From Chryseobacterium sp. KLBC 52 (GTDB taxonomy: Bacteria > Bacteroidota > Bacteroidia > Flavobacteriales > Weeksellaceae): DNA of 64,000 nt. The stretch covers positions 239,769-303,768 of the forward strand of contig NZ_QDFZ01000004.1 of the NCBI RefSeq assembly GCF_003347605.1, written 5' to 3'. The notes beneath the pieces were generated by a model, which did not search any database, was not told the origin of the DNA, and worked only from the letters and a program-made list of their open reading frames with translations. This document shows, in pieces, positions 45,142-54,579 of the stretch (the first letter of the stretch is position 1; every line of letters starts with the position of its first letter). Made by a program: the position numbers and the translations under genes.

Positions 45142-45561
45142 ATGAAAATTACACTTAACAGAATAAACGACGATTTTTTATTTGAATGTACCAATGCTCA
45201 GGGAAATTCTATTCTTTTGGATAATACTTCCCAGCCGGGAGCCAAAGGAGTTTCTCCAATGGAAAGCGTATTGATGGCTGTGGCCGGCTGCAGCGGAATT
45301 GATGTAGTTTCTATTCTGAAAAAGCAACGTCAGGAAATCAAGAGTTTTCAGGCAGAAGTAGAAGGAGAAAGAGTACAGGTAGAAGATGCTAAACCTTTTA
45401 AATCTATTAATGTTAAATTCCTTCTGGAAGGAGAAATTGATCCTAAAAAAGCATTAAAGGCTGCAGAACTTTCTTTTGAAAAATATTGCTCTGTATCAAA
45501 AACGTTAGAACCGAATGTAGAAATCGGATACGAAGTATATGTGAATGGAGAAAAAATTTAA
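45142..45561 (+). CDS. OsmC family protein
   Basis: A 139-residue cytosolic peroxiredoxin-like protein. The two redox cysteines are in VAGCSGIDVVSIL (about Cys50) and in FEKYCSVSKTLEP (about Cys115). The family reduces organic hydroperoxides; this short form resembles E. coli YhfA, whose substrate is unknown. The fragmentary heptamer AAGCAATAAGCAAAT stands just before the start. A strong terminator follows. Confidence 0.9.
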   Translation: MKITLNRINDDFLFECTNAQGNSILLDNTSQPGAKGVSPMESVLMAVAGCSGIDVVSILKKQRQEIKSFQAEVEGERVQVEDAKPFKSINVKFLLEGEIDPKKALKAAELSFEKYCSVSKTLEPNVEIGYEVYVNGEKI

Positions 45562-45582
45562 TCTCTTATTTAAAAAAATAGC

Positions 45583-45614
45583 AAAAGCCGGATGAGACAT
45601 CCGGCTTTTTTATT
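45583..45614. terminator. Terminator between osmC and the glycosidase gene
   Basis: AAAAGCCGGATG (45583-45594), loop AGA, CATCCGGCTTTT (45598-45609), then T residues. The 12-bp stem serves osmC and, on the minus strand, the converging glycosidase. Confidence 0.88.
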
Positions 45615-45633
45615 ACTCATTACCAATTACTCA

Positions 45634-48249
45634 TTAAAAGGTAAGTCTTGGTTTGATCAGTTTCGCCACAGTAGCTGTCCATCCCGTTTGGTGAGAAGCG
45701 CCTACACCACGGCCGTTATCTCCATGGAAATATTCAAAAAACGTAATATAATCTCTGAAATGTTCATCATAATTGAACTTTGGATTTCCTCCGTTGAAAG
45801 CCCTTTGTCCATGCTCATCTTTTAAAAATATTGAACAGAGCCTTTTGCTGATATTCTGAGCTACCTCGTCAAGATTCCTTTTATCACCGCTCCCCGTTGG
45901 AAGTTCTACTTTCAGACTGTTTCCATAATAATAATGGAAGCGCTGCAGACTTTCTACAATCAGAAAATTGATCGGAAACCAAATTGGGCCGCGCCAGTTG
46001 CTGTTTCCGCCAAACATACGGCTGTCACTTTCTGCAGGTGTATAGTAGACCATATTTTCAGACCCATGTACAGAGAAAACAAAAGGATTTTCCTCATATA
46101 CCTTAGACATAGCACGGATTCCGTACGAACTCAGAAACTCATTTTCATCAAGCATTCTGGTCAGAACCTTTGTCAATCTGTTTTTGCGGAGGATACTCAT
46201 CAGGTGTTTTCGGCCTTGCCCTTCCTCGTCCCAGTGAGAAACAAGTTTGGTCAGTTCCGGTTTGTTTTTTAAGATCCATTCCATTCGGGTTCTGAAATTC
46301 GGCATCTTTTCCAGTAGGCGGTGGTCTACAATTTCAACAGCAAACAAAGGAATCAAACCGACGATACTTCTTAATTTTAAAGAAACACTGTCTCCGTTTC
46401 CAAGCTGCAATACATCATAAAAGAATCCATCTTCTTCATTCCAAAGCCCTTTCGTTCCTTCACCCAGGTTTTCCATAGCTTCAGCGATATAAAGATAATG
46501 TTCAAAAAACTTGATCGCCATATCCTCATATACCTGATAATATTGGGCAAGCTCCATGGCAATACGCATCATATTCAGCGCATACATCGCCATCCAGCTT
46601 GTGCCGTCTGCCTGTTCAAGGTGCTGGCCATCCTTTAATTCCATATTCCGGTCAAAAGCTCCGATATTATCGAGACCAAGGAAACCACCACCAAAGATAT
46701 TTTTCCCGTTTTTATCCTTTCGGTTCACCCACCAGGTGAAATTAAGAAGCAGTTTCTGGAATACTTTTTCCAAGAATAATAAATCCGGCTTTCCATTGGT
46801 TTTTTCATCAATTTTAAAAACACGGAAGCATGACCAGGCGTGTACTGGCGGATTCACATCACTCATATTCCATTCATAGGCTGGAAGCTGTCCGTTAGGA
46901 TGCATATACCATTCCTTCGTAAGGAGCAAAAGTTGTCCCTTGGCAAATTCCGCATCGATGATGGAAAAAGGAACACAGTGAAATGCCAGATCCCATGTGG
47001 CATACCAGGGATATTCCCATTTATCGGGCATTGAAATGATATCCTTATTATGGAGATGATTCCATTCCGTATTTCTTACATATTCGTTGAAATTTCTTGG
47101 GGCTTCAAAGTTGGGATCACCTTTCAGCCATTTCCCGATATTGTAGTGATAAAACTGCTTATTCCATAGAAGCCCTGCAAAAGCCTGTCTCTGAACATTT
47201 CTTTCATCTTCATTCACGGTGTCGTTCTGAATTTCTTTATAAAACTCTTCAGCTTCAGCCTGTCTCGTATTGAATATTTCATCAAACTTTTCAAAAGGTT
47301 CATCAGCTTGATCCGGACATAACCTGAACTCAAAAACTTTAGATTCTCCGGCTCCGATAAACTCATCAATCAGAAAAGAAGCTTTTGTTCCCTTTTTTTC
47401 AGGATTTACCGTATTCGTCTGATGGATGATAAAATTATTGATTCCATCTTTGAAATATGTATTTTCAGCTGCAGGAGCTCCGTAAAGCTTAGAATTATTG
47501 GTTTCATTATCACAAAATACGCTTTGCGCATTGGTATTTCGGGAATAGAGTTTCTTGATGGAAATACTGTCGTGTTCAATGTTGATACTTCCGTCATGAG
47601 AAGCATTGACTTCTGCTTTATAGGTATTGTATCCCCATTTCCAGTTGTTTCTGAACCATACAGTAGGCGCTACCATAATAGGTGCTTCATGCTGACTTCG
47701 GTTGCATACCGTGACTCTGGCAAGAATATCATTGTGATCTGCTTTGCAGTATTCTATGAAAATATCAAAATATTCATCATTATCGAAAATTCCGGTATCG
47801 AAAATTTCATATTCCGGTTCCTTTTTACTGCGTCTCCCGTTTTCTGCAACAAGCTCATCGTAAGGAAATTCATTGATCGGATATTTATACACCATTTTCA
47901 TATAACTATGGGTAGGTGTATTATCCAGATAATAAAAGATTTCTTTGATGTCTTCCCCATGATTCCCCTGAGGATTGCTCAATCCAAAGAATCTTTCCTT
48001 TACCATTTTATCTTTCTTGTTCCAGAACGAAAAAGCAAAACATAAAAGCTGCTTTACATCAGAAATTCCGGCAATACCTTCTTCACCCCAGCGGTAGGCA
48101 TAGCTTTCTGCATTATTATGATTGGTAAAATTCCAGGCATTCCCGTTCGGGCTATAATCTTCGCGTACATTTCCCCACTGCCGGTTGCTTACATAAGGTC
48201 CCCAGTTTTTCCATTTGGTATCTTGTAATCTATCTTTTTCGGCGGTCAT
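45634..48249 (-). CDS. GH63/MGH1-like glycoside hydrolase
   Basis: An 871-residue enzyme of the alpha,alpha-toroid GH63 type (mannosylglycerate-hydrolase/MOGS-like). No signal peptide is visible, so it is probably cytosolic. Recognisable segments: WGPYVSNRQWGNVREDYSPN at the N-terminus, a beta-rich N-domain to about 370, and the toroid with KWEYPWYATWDLAFHCVPFS, LEQADGTSWMAMYALNMMRI, LWNEEDGFFYDVL and NWRGPIWFPINFLIVESLQ. Such enzymes cleave alpha-glucosides or mannosylglycerate; the exact substrate is unknown. The acidic catalytic pair lies in the EYPWYATWD/NEEDG regions. Single gene. Confidence 0.87.
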   Translation of the reverse strand: MTAEKDRLQDTKWKNWGPYVSNRQWGNVREDYSPNGNAWNFTNHNNAESYAYRWGEEGIAGISDVKQLLCFAFSFWNKKDKMVKERFFGLSNPQGNHGEDIKEIFYYLDNTPTHSYMKMVYKYPINEFPYDELVAENGRRSKKEPEYEIFDTGIFDNDEYFDIFIEYCKADHNDILARVTVCNRSQHEAPIMVAPTVWFRNNWKWGYNTYKAEVNASHDGSINIEHDSISIKKLYSRNTNAQSVFCDNETNNSKLYGAPAAENTYFKDGINNFIIHQTNTVNPEKKGTKASFLIDEFIGAGESKVFEFRLCPDQADEPFEKFDEIFNTRQAEAEEFYKEIQNDTVNEDERNVQRQAFAGLLWNKQFYHYNIGKWLKGDPNFEAPRNFNEYVRNTEWNHLHNKDIISMPDKWEYPWYATWDLAFHCVPFSIIDAEFAKGQLLLLTKEWYMHPNGQLPAYEWNMSDVNPPVHAWSCFRVFKIDEKTNGKPDLLFLEKVFQKLLLNFTWWVNRKDKNGKNIFGGGFLGLDNIGAFDRNMELKDGQHLEQADGTSWMAMYALNMMRIAMELAQYYQVYEDMAIKFFEHYLYIAEAMENLGEGTKGLWNEEDGFFYDVLQLGNGDSVSLKLRSIVGLIPLFAVEIVDHRLLEKMPNFRTRMEWILKNKPELTKLVSHWDEEGQGRKHLMSILRKNRLTKVLTRMLDENEFLSSYGIRAMSKVYEENPFVFSVHGSENMVYYTPAESDSRMFGGNSNWRGPIWFPINFLIVESLQRFHYYYGNSLKVELPTGSGDKRNLDEVAQNISKRLCSIFLKDEHGQRAFNGGNPKFNYDEHFRDYITFFEYFHGDNGRGVGASHQTGWTATVAKLIKPRLTF

Positions 48250-48380
48250 ATCTCATCACTTTTCCATACGAAGTTAGTTTTTTTGAGAAGTAATTCCAAT
48301 TTTTTTCATCTGAATAATTATTAATATACTCTTGAAATACTTGTGTTTAAGGGCTTTTTGAAATATTAAAATAATTTTTT

Positions 48381-48410
48381 TTTGAAATTAAAAGAAAAGA
48401 ACTACCTTTG
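48381..48410 (+). promoter_or_regulatory. Promoter of the methionine operon
   Basis: TTTG at 48381-48384 and the perfect -7 box TACCTTTG at 48403-48410 are spaced by 18 bases, close to the Bacteroidota consensus. Transcription would start just upstream of the riboswitch. Confidence 0.65.
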
Positions 48411-48438
48411 CACCATTCGTTCATTCAAATATTGAAAA

Positions 48439-48543
48439 TGTTATCAAGAAAGGTTGAGGGATTAGACCCTATGAAACCTTAGCAACCCTTTGCGCAAGCA
48501 AAGAAGGTGCTACGTTCTACCAAAGTATTTTGGACAGATAACT
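48439..48543 (+). ncRNA. SAM riboswitch (SAM-I/S-box type)
   Basis: The element has the S-box core: TTATCAAGAAAGG (P1 and following), then GAGGGATTAGACCCTATGAA, ACCTTAGCAACC, a P3 hairpin TTTGCGCAAGCAAAG, GGTGCTACGTTC and the closing ACAGATAA. TTATC at 48441-48445 pairs with GATAA at 48537-48541 to close P1. It lies between the promoter and metX, so the whole operon should be shut off when S-adenosylmethionine is abundant. No terminator hairpin stands out between it and metX, so control may act on translation or through an unseen structure. Confidence 0.92.
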
Positions 48544-48604
48544 TACTGAAGTTCTTTTCAGCCATTTCCTGTGGCATTTTCAATTGTATTAAAATTTAAT
48601 AGAA

Positions 48605-49549
48605 TTGAAAACAGAACTAAACTATATTAATCTTACGTATCAAACTTATTCCCAAAAGGAATACCATATCTCATTAAGCTATCAGCTTTTTGGGAAAGAT
48701 CTGTTTACAGCCCCAATCATTTTAATCAATCATGCTCTTACCGGAAATTCAAATGTATCCGGAGAAAAAGGCTGGTGGAAACAATTGGTGGGAGAAAATC
48801 AGATTGTTGATACCGATCAATATACCGTTCTGTGTTTCAACATACCAGGAAACGGATACGACGATTTTTTAATTGAAGACTATGAAGACTTCACACCTTC
48901 AGATATCGCAGGGATATTTCTGAAAGGACTTGAAGCGTTACATATCAAAAATTTATATGCCATTATCGGAGGCTCTCTGGGAGGAGGGATTGCCTGGGAA
49001 ATGCTTGCCAAGCAGCCAGATCTCGCAGAAATATTTATTCCCATAGCCTGTGATTACAGAACACACGACTGGCTTCATGCACAATGTCTGGTTCAGAAAT
49101 TTTTATTGAATGATAAAGAAGAACCATTACAGAAAGCGAGAATTCATGCCATGTTGTGTTACAGAACTCCGCAGTCACTCAATGACAGATTTCAAAACCA
49201 ATATAATCAGGACAAACAACGCCTGGAATCAGAAGACTGGTTGGTTTATCATGGTAACGCACTAAACGAAAGGTTTAGTTTAAAGAGTTACAAGCTGATG
49301 AACCATCTCCTGATGAATATCAACGTCGCTGAAGACGCACTGGAGAACATACAGGCACGAATGCACATGATCTCCGTAGATACAGACTTATTCTTCCCGG
49401 CTTCTGAAATCCGGATGTGTTTTGAAAACTTAAAAGAGAAAAATAAGGATGTTTCTTATCACGAGATCCAATCTATACACGGGCATGATGCCTTCCTAAT
49501 GGAATATCAACAATTAAATAATATCATTAAAAACATTTTACAGAAGTAA
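48605..49549 (+). CDS. metX: Homoserine O-acyltransferase (MetX-like)
   Basis: A 314-residue alpha/beta hydrolase-fold enzyme that activates homoserine with an acyl group from acyl-CoA. The nucleophile elbow is IGGSLGGGIAWE, the Asp is in VDTDLFFPASEIR and the His in IHGHDAFLMEY. NHALTGNSNV and FNIPGNGYDDF fit the MetX family. No ATG is available: the frame starts at TTG 48605, giving MKTELNYINLTYQ. It is slightly shorter than usual. Acetyl rather than succinyl donor is typical of the family but not proven. First gene after the SAM riboswitch. Confidence 0.9.
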   Translation: MKTELNYINLTYQTYSQKEYHISLSYQLFGKDLFTAPIILINHALTGNSNVSGEKGWWKQLVGENQIVDTDQYTVLCFNIPGNGYDDFLIEDYEDFTPSDIAGIFLKGLEALHIKNLYAIIGGSLGGGIAWEMLAKQPDLAEIFIPIACDYRTHDWLHAQCLVQKFLLNDKEEPLQKARIHAMLCYRTPQSLNDRFQNQYNQDKQRLESEDWLVYHGNALNERFSLKSYKLMNHLLMNINVAEDALENIQARMHMISVDTDLFFPASEIRMCFENLKEKNKDVSYHEIQSIHGHDAFLMEYQQLNNIIKNILQK

Positions 49550-51087
49550 TGAAAAATGCTAACGAAATAAAATTTTTGAAGAACAGATCAATCGTCAAAT
49601 TTGAAGGAGAAGATTTCCTGGGAGAAATCGGGATTGACGGACGAATTTTTAAAGCGCTTACTTTGGCGCGTATCAGTGTAGGCGTAATTTCTCAACAGGC
49701 CATAGAAAACGGAATTTCTATTCTGGTTCATGAAAATGATGCAGAAAAAGCAGTGGCTTGTCTTATTGATGAATTTGAGGCAGAAAGAAAATCTGGAAAA
49801 GTTTCCCAGATTTATAGTATCAATAATGTTTCTGTGATTGGTTTTGTAGCAGAAGATTTCAATAAAGTCTTTGCAGAACTGGCAAGAAACAATGTTTTTC
49901 CATTGCTTTTAAACCAGGTGGCAGGAGAAAACAGAGTGAATATCGTTGTGACTTCTTCACAGGATGAAAAAACAAGAAACATCATAGAATCCGAAATTTT
50001 CAAAAAGCCGAAGACCGTTCATTTGGCCATCATTGGCCACGGAAACGTAGGAAAGACATTGATACAACAGGTTTTGGAATCGGCAGAAGAAATAAAAAAA
50101 CGTAAAAAAATAGACCTTAAAGTAGTTGCAGTAGCTAACTCTAAGAAAATTGCCTTCAACAAAAAAGGATTTGATGCGAATTGGGGTGATGAGGTTTTGA
50201 CAGCAGAACATCCATCGAATGTTGAAGAATTGATCAACTTCTCTAATGAAAATCAACTGGAAAATCTGATCGTTGTGGATAACACCGCAAGTAAGGATTT
50301 TGTGAAAAACTATCACGCTTTGGCAGAGAACGGATTCGATCTGGTGTCTTCCAACAAGATCTTCAATACCCTTCCGATCGAAGAATACAGAAAACTAAGA
50401 TATACGTTGAGTAAAAACAACAGACGTTATCTGTATGAAACCAACGTGGGTGCAGGATTGCCGTTAATTGATACGATTAAATTATTACACCTTTCAGGAG
50501 AAAATATCACAAGAATCAAAGGCGTATTCTCAGGAACATTAAGCTATGTGTTCAATAATTTTTCTTTGAGAGACGATAAATTTTCAACCATTATCAACGA
50601 AGCTCTGGAAAAAGGCTACACAGAACCGGATCCGAGAGAAGACTTATCAGGAAATGATGTAGCAAGAAAATTATTGATCCTGGCGCGAGAACTAGACTTA
50701 ATCAACGAATTCGGAGATATCAATATTCAAAATCTTGTTCCGGAAAGCCTTCTTGAAGTTTCAAAATCAGAATTCCTTTCAAGATTGGAAGAGCTGGACG
50801 AAGAATATCAGAAAATAAAAGAAAATCAGGAACCAGGACATGTATTGAGATATGTAGGTGATCTGCACGGAGACTTACAGAAAGATAAAGGGGAACTGGA
50901 TGTAAAACTGGTTTCTGTTCCTGCAACTTCTGCATTAGGACAGCTGAAAGGCTCAGACTCGATCTTTGAAATCTATACAGAAAGCTATGGTGAAAATCCA
51001 ATTGTGATTATGGGAGCCGGAGCTGGTGCACAGGTAACAGCAAGAGGTGTATTCGGAGATATTTTAAGAGTAAGTGAAACTAAATAA
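49549..51087 (+). CDS. hom: Homoserine dehydrogenase with N-terminal ACT domain
   Basis: A 512-residue enzyme reducing aspartate semialdehyde to homoserine. The N-terminal 150 residues are tandem ACT-like regulatory sequence of the kind found in aspartate kinases (LARISVGVISQQAIENGIS, LARNNVFPLLLNQ). The dehydrogenase begins with AIIGHGNVGKTLIQQVL (about 163-179), followed by SSNKIFNT, YETNVGAGLPLIDTIK, GVFSGTLSYVFNNF and YTEPDPREDLSGNDVARKL. The architecture is a ThrA-type bifunctional protein with the kinase domain missing. TAATG overlap with metX suggests coupled translation. Confidence 0.92.
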   Translation: MKNANEIKFLKNRSIVKFEGEDFLGEIGIDGRIFKALTLARISVGVISQQAIENGISILVHENDAEKAVACLIDEFEAERKSGKVSQIYSINNVSVIGFVAEDFNKVFAELARNNVFPLLLNQVAGENRVNIVVTSSQDEKTRNIIESEIFKKPKTVHLAIIGHGNVGKTLIQQVLESAEEIKKRKKIDLKVVAVANSKKIAFNKKGFDANWGDEVLTAEHPSNVEELINFSNENQLENLIVVDNTASKDFVKNYHALAENGFDLVSSNKIFNTLPIEEYRKLRYTLSKNNRRYLYETNVGAGLPLIDTIKLLHLSGENITRIKGVFSGTLSYVFNNFSLRDDKFSTIINEALEKGYTEPDPREDLSGNDVARKLLILARELDLINEFGDINIQNLVPESLLEVSKSEFLSRLEELDEEYQKIKENQEPGHVLRYVGDLHGDLQKDKGELDVKLVSVPATSALGQLKGSDSIFEIYTESYGENPIVIMGAGAGAQVTARGVFGDILRVSETK

Positions 51088-51132
51088 TAATGTAACAATC
51101 TACCAATCTGGCAGTGTAACCATTATTGCAAT

Positions 51133-51159
51133 TGTCATTCTGAGCATAGCGAAGAATCT
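51133..51159. repeat. REP-like hairpin (copy 1)
   Basis: TGTCATTCTGAGC then ATAGCGAAGAATCT: the stem ATTCT/AGAAT closes the conserved core GAGC..AGCGA. The element lies in the 108-base gap between hom and the PLP enzyme gene. Two other copies are at 63216 and 63565, with different but complementary stems. Confidence 0.7.
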
Positions 51160-51195
51160 AATGGTTACCCTGCTGAATTGACAAATTAAAACTAT

Positions 51196-52356
51196 ATGGA
51201 AAATTTTGAAACATCAGCAATAAGAACCCAGACGGAAAGATCTCAGTTTGATGAGCATTCCACACCGTTATATCTTACCTCCAGCTTTATATTTCAGGAT
51301 GCGGAAGATATGAGAGCAAGCTTTGCAGAAGAAAAACCTAAAAATCTTTACAGCCGTTTCTCTAATCCAAACGTAACCGAATTTACAGATAAAATCGCTA
51401 AAATGGAAGGTGCAGAAGCAGGATATGCCTTTGCAACAGGAATGGCAGCCATCTATTCTACATTTGCCACATTACTGAATGCCGGAGATCATATCGTAAG
51501 CTGCCAGTCAGTATTTGGATCTACCCATACTTTGTTTACCAAATATTTCCCGAAATGGAATATTGAAACCTCTTATTTCAAAGCAGAAGACGCAGCAAAT
51601 GTGGAGCAATATATTAAACCCAATACAAAGATCTTATATCTTGAAACGCCTACCAATCCCGCTATTGAAATTCTGGATCTTGAGTTTTTCGGGCAGATTG
51701 CTAAAAAACATAATCTTATCTTTATTGTAGACAACTGTTTTGCAACCCCTTATCTTCAGCAGCCTATCAAATACGGTGCAGATATTGTGGTACACTCAGC
51801 AACGAAACTGATTGACGGACAGGGAAGAGTTTTAGGGGGAATAGCAGTAGGAAAGGAAGACCTGATCAGAGAAATTTATCTTTTCGCAAGAAATACAGGA
51901 CCAGCATTATCTCCTTTTAATGCATGGGTGTTATCAAAGAGCCTTGAAACATTGGCAATCCGTGTGGAAAAACACTGTGAGAATGCATTGAAGGTAGCTG
52001 AGTTTTTAGAGAGTCATCCTAATGTAGAATTGGTAAAATATCCATTCCTGAAATCTCACCCAAGTTATGAAGTAGCCAAAAAACAAATGAAACTTGGAGG
52101 AAATATCGTAGCCTTTGAAATAAAAGGCGGAATAGAAGGGGGAAGAAACTTTTTAGACAAGATACAAATGTGTTCACTGTCTGCCAACTTAGGGGATACA
52201 AGAACGATCGTTACGCATCCGGCTTCTACTACACACTCCAAACTTTCAGACGAAGAAAGAAATGAAGTAGGTATTACGGCAGGACTGGTACGTTGTTCAG
52301 TAGGATTGGAAAATGTGGATGATATCATTGCAGATTTAAAACAAGCTCTGGATTAA
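51196..52356 (+). CDS. Cys/Met-metabolism PLP enzyme (O-acylhomoserine sulfhydrylase)
   Basis: A 386-residue PLP-dependent enzyme of the cystathionine gamma-synthase/sulfhydrylase family. The phosphate-binding region SRFSNPNV, the cofactor Asp in FIVDNCFATPYLQ, and the PLP lysine in VVHSATKLIDGQGRVLGG (about Lys205) are present. LSANLGDTRTIVTHPASTTH is the family C-terminal motif. Beside MetX it most likely makes homocysteine from O-acetylhomoserine and sulfide (MetZ/MetY-like), but cystathionine synthesis cannot be excluded. Confidence 0.9.
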   Translation: MENFETSAIRTQTERSQFDEHSTPLYLTSSFIFQDAEDMRASFAEEKPKNLYSRFSNPNVTEFTDKIAKMEGAEAGYAFATGMAAIYSTFATLLNAGDHIVSCQSVFGSTHTLFTKYFPKWNIETSYFKAEDAANVEQYIKPNTKILYLETPTNPAIEILDLEFFGQIAKKHNLIFIVDNCFATPYLQQPIKYGADIVVHSATKLIDGQGRVLGGIAVGKEDLIREIYLFARNTGPALSPFNAWVLSKSLETLAIRVEKHCENALKVAEFLESHPNVELVKYPFLKSHPSYEVAKKQMKLGGNIVAFEIKGGIEGGRNFLDKIQMCSLSANLGDTRTIVTHPASTTHSKLSDEERNEVGITAGLVRCSVGLENVDDIIADLKQALD

Positions 52357-52393
52357 TCCAAATAGCCACTGGTTGTAGCCAAAATAGATTAAA

Positions 52394-53404
52394 ATGAAAA
52401 ATTCAGAACAATTATATAAAGCTTTATCCGAAAGAATTTTAATTCTCGACGGAGCGATGGGAACCATGCTTCAGAGATATAAATTCGAAGAAGAAGATTA
52501 CCGTGGAGAGCGTTTCAAACACTGGGAACATCCGGTAAAAGGAAACAATGACCTGCTTTCTCTGACACAGCCTCAGGCGATTGAAGAAGTTCACAAGAAA
52601 TATCTGGAAGCAGGAGCTGATATTATTGAAACCAATACCTTTTCAGGAACTACCATTGCGATGGCAGATTATCACATGGAAGATCTTGTTTATGATCTGA
52701 ACTATGAATCAGCAAAAATTGCCAGAAAAGCCTGTGACGAGTATACTGCGAAAAATCCGGACAAACCAAGATTCGTAGCGGGATCTATCGGACCTACAAA
52801 CAGAACAGCTAGTTTAAGCCCTGATGTTAATGATCCAGGATACAGAGCCATCACTTTTGAAGAATTGAGAGTCGCTTACAAACAGCAGTGTGAAGCTTTG
52901 CTGGATGGAGGTTCAGATATCCTTCTGGTAGAAACCATTTTTGATACCCTGAATGCAAAAGCAGCTTTGTTTGCCATTGACGAACTGCAGGACGAAAGAG
53001 GAATTAAAATTCCAATCATGGTTTCAGGAACCATTACCGATGCTTCAGGAAGAACATTGAGCGGACAGACCGCAGAAGCTTTTTTGATCTCAGTTTCCCA
53101 CCTGAACTTATTAAGTGTAGGTTTCAATTGTGCATTGGGAGCGGATCAGCTGACTCCTTATCTTGAAACACTGGCTCATAATTCAGAATTCTATGTTTCA
53201 GCATATCCGAATGCCGGTTTACCGAATGCTTTTGGAAAATATGACGAAACTCCGGAAGATATGGCGAGACAGATCAAAGAATATGTTGAGAAGGGATTAA
53301 TCAATATTATCGGAGGATGTTGTGGAACAACGCCTGAGCATATTAAAGCAATTGCTGATCTGGTTGAAAAATATGAGCCAAGGAAATTGAAGAAATTTGT
53401 GTGA
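52394..53404 (+). CDS. Homocysteine-binding domain of split methionine synthase
   Basis: A 336-residue protein matching the N-terminal homocysteine S-methyltransferase module of Met[50 protein letters not shown] (zinc Cys) and [11 protein letters not shown] (two further zinc Cys). It ends just after that module. The remaining MetH modules are encoded at 54580, after a desaturase gene. The two proteins must cooperate to transfer the methyl group from methyltetrahydrofolate. Confidence 0.93.
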   Translation: MKNSEQLYKALSERILILDGAMGTMLQRYKFEEEDYRGERFKHWEHPVKGNNDLLSLTQPQAIEEVHKKYLEAGADIIETNTFSGTTIAMADYHMEDLVYDLNYESAKIARKACDEYTAKNPDKPRFVAGSIGPTNRTASLSPDVNDPGYRAITFEELRVAYKQQCEALLDGGSDILLVETIFDTLNAKAALFAIDELQDERGIKIPIMVSGTITDASGRTLSGQTAEAFLISVSHLNLLSVGFNCALGADQLTPYLETLAHNSEFYVSAYPNAGLPNAFGKYDETPEDMARQIKEYVEKGLINIIGGCCGTTPEHIKAIADLVEKYEPRKLKKFV

Positions 53405-53486
53405 TTTGATAGATTTTTTTAATTAAAATCAAAGATGAAGGCTGAAATATTAATGTTAACTTTAAGTGAACCACAAAGTTATAAAT

Positions 53487-54578
53487 ATGGAAAAGCCAAT
53501 TTACTTAAAAGATTCCGAGGATGTCAGATTATTTAATGAGCTGAGAAAGAAAGTGAACCAGAGAGTAGAAAACATTTCTGAAAACAGAGATATCTACATT
53601 CAGATTAAAGCGGTACTACTTCCACTGATCTATATAGGCTTATATATTCTAGCTGTTCTGAATGCCGAAAAGCATTGGATCTATATTCTGAGTTTTGTTT
53701 TAATGGGAATTTCTCTGGTTTTGATTTATTTGAACTTAATCCACGAAGCAGCCCATAACAACATTTATAAAAGTAAAAGACTGAACGGGCTGGTTCTTCA
53801 CATTTTTGATTTTATAGGCGCCAATTCCTATATCTGGAAAAAAAGACATATCGCAAGCCATCACGCCTATCCGAACGTAGATGGATGGGACACGGATATC
53901 GAACAGAGCGGGCTGCTTTTAATCGTACCGTGGATCAAGGCGAAAGGAGTACAGAAGTATCAGGATAAGTTTTTCTTTTTAGTCTATCCGTTGTATTTGT
54001 TCAACTGGATGTTTATAAGAGACTTCCGTGACTTCTTTGATAAGGAAAGGGTGATTTTAAAAACCCAGGGAAAGATACCCACCATTGAAAAAGTAAAAAT
54101 GATAAGCTATAAACTGTTCTATTTCTTTTATCAGATTGTGGTTCCTGTAATGTTCTTTAAAGTATCAATAGGATTGGCTTTAGGAGCGTGGTTTTTACAG
54201 GTGATATCAGCAAGTATTTTTGCATTGTTTGTTTTACTGCCTTTGCATCCGCTTCCTGATAATGCCTTTCCAAAATTAAATAAAGAAAAAGGTCTTCCAT
54301 TCAGCTGGCTTCGTCACCAGTTTGAAGTGACCAATGATTTAAAAGAAAATAACTGGTTAGTAAGAAATGTGTTGGGAAACTTCAATTTTCATGTTGCCCA
54401 TCATCTTTTTCCCAATTACAGTTATATGTATTACAATGAAATAACAGAAGAAATAGAGGAATTTGCTAGAGAACATGATTTAGCATACAAAAGATTTCCA
54501 CTGATTACAGCTTTAAGTAAGCATAGGGATTTATTGAAGCAAAATGCCAATAATGCCTACTATATTTTAGAAGAATAA
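53487..54578 (+). CDS. Membrane fatty acid desaturase
   Basis: A 363-residue integral di-iron desaturase. The three histidine boxes are [24 protein letters not shown] and [15 protein letters not shown], with four or so membrane helices between. This matches acyl-lipid (front-end/sphingolipid-like) desaturases; fatty acid position and carrier are unknown. It is inserted between the two halves of MetH and starts one base before the second half (stop at 54576-54578, next ATG at 54580). I use ATG 53487; an upstream start would add seven residues. Confidence 0.88.
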   Translation: MEKPIYLKDSEDVRLFNELRKKVNQRVENISENRDIYIQIKAVLLPLIYIGLYILAVLNAEKHWIYILSFVLMGISLVLIYLNLIHEAAHNNIYKSKRLNGLVLHIFDFIGANSYIWKKRHIASHHAYPNVDGWDTDIEQSGLLLIVPWIKAKGVQKYQDKFFFLVYPLYLFNWMFIRDFRDFFDKERVILKTQGKIPTIEKVKMISYKLFYFFYQIVVPVMFFKVSIGLALGAWFLQVISASIFALFVLLPLHPLPDNAFPKLNKEKGLPFSWLRHQFEVTNDLKENNWLVRNVLGNFNFHVAHHLFPNYSYMYYNEITEEIEEFAREHDLAYKRFPLITALSKHRDLLKQNANNAYYILEE

Positions 54579-54579
54579 A

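Larger units (their letters stand above)
48250..48604. other. Regulatory region of the methionine operon, 355 bases
   Basis: Contains the promoter (48381-48410), the SAM riboswitch (48439-48543) and a 60-base stretch before metX. The part 48250-48380 is AT-rich and without a visible gene. Confidence 0.6.

Noticed and set aside
45934..46272. Long plus-strand open frames inside the minus-strand GH63-like gene
   Set aside because: They lie antisense to a gene with strong family motifs and show no protein-like features of their own.
47422..48045. A 207-codon plus-strand frame antisense to the GH63-like gene
   Set aside because: Same reason: the antisense gene has clear catalytic-domain motifs and the plus-strand sequence looks like a shadow.
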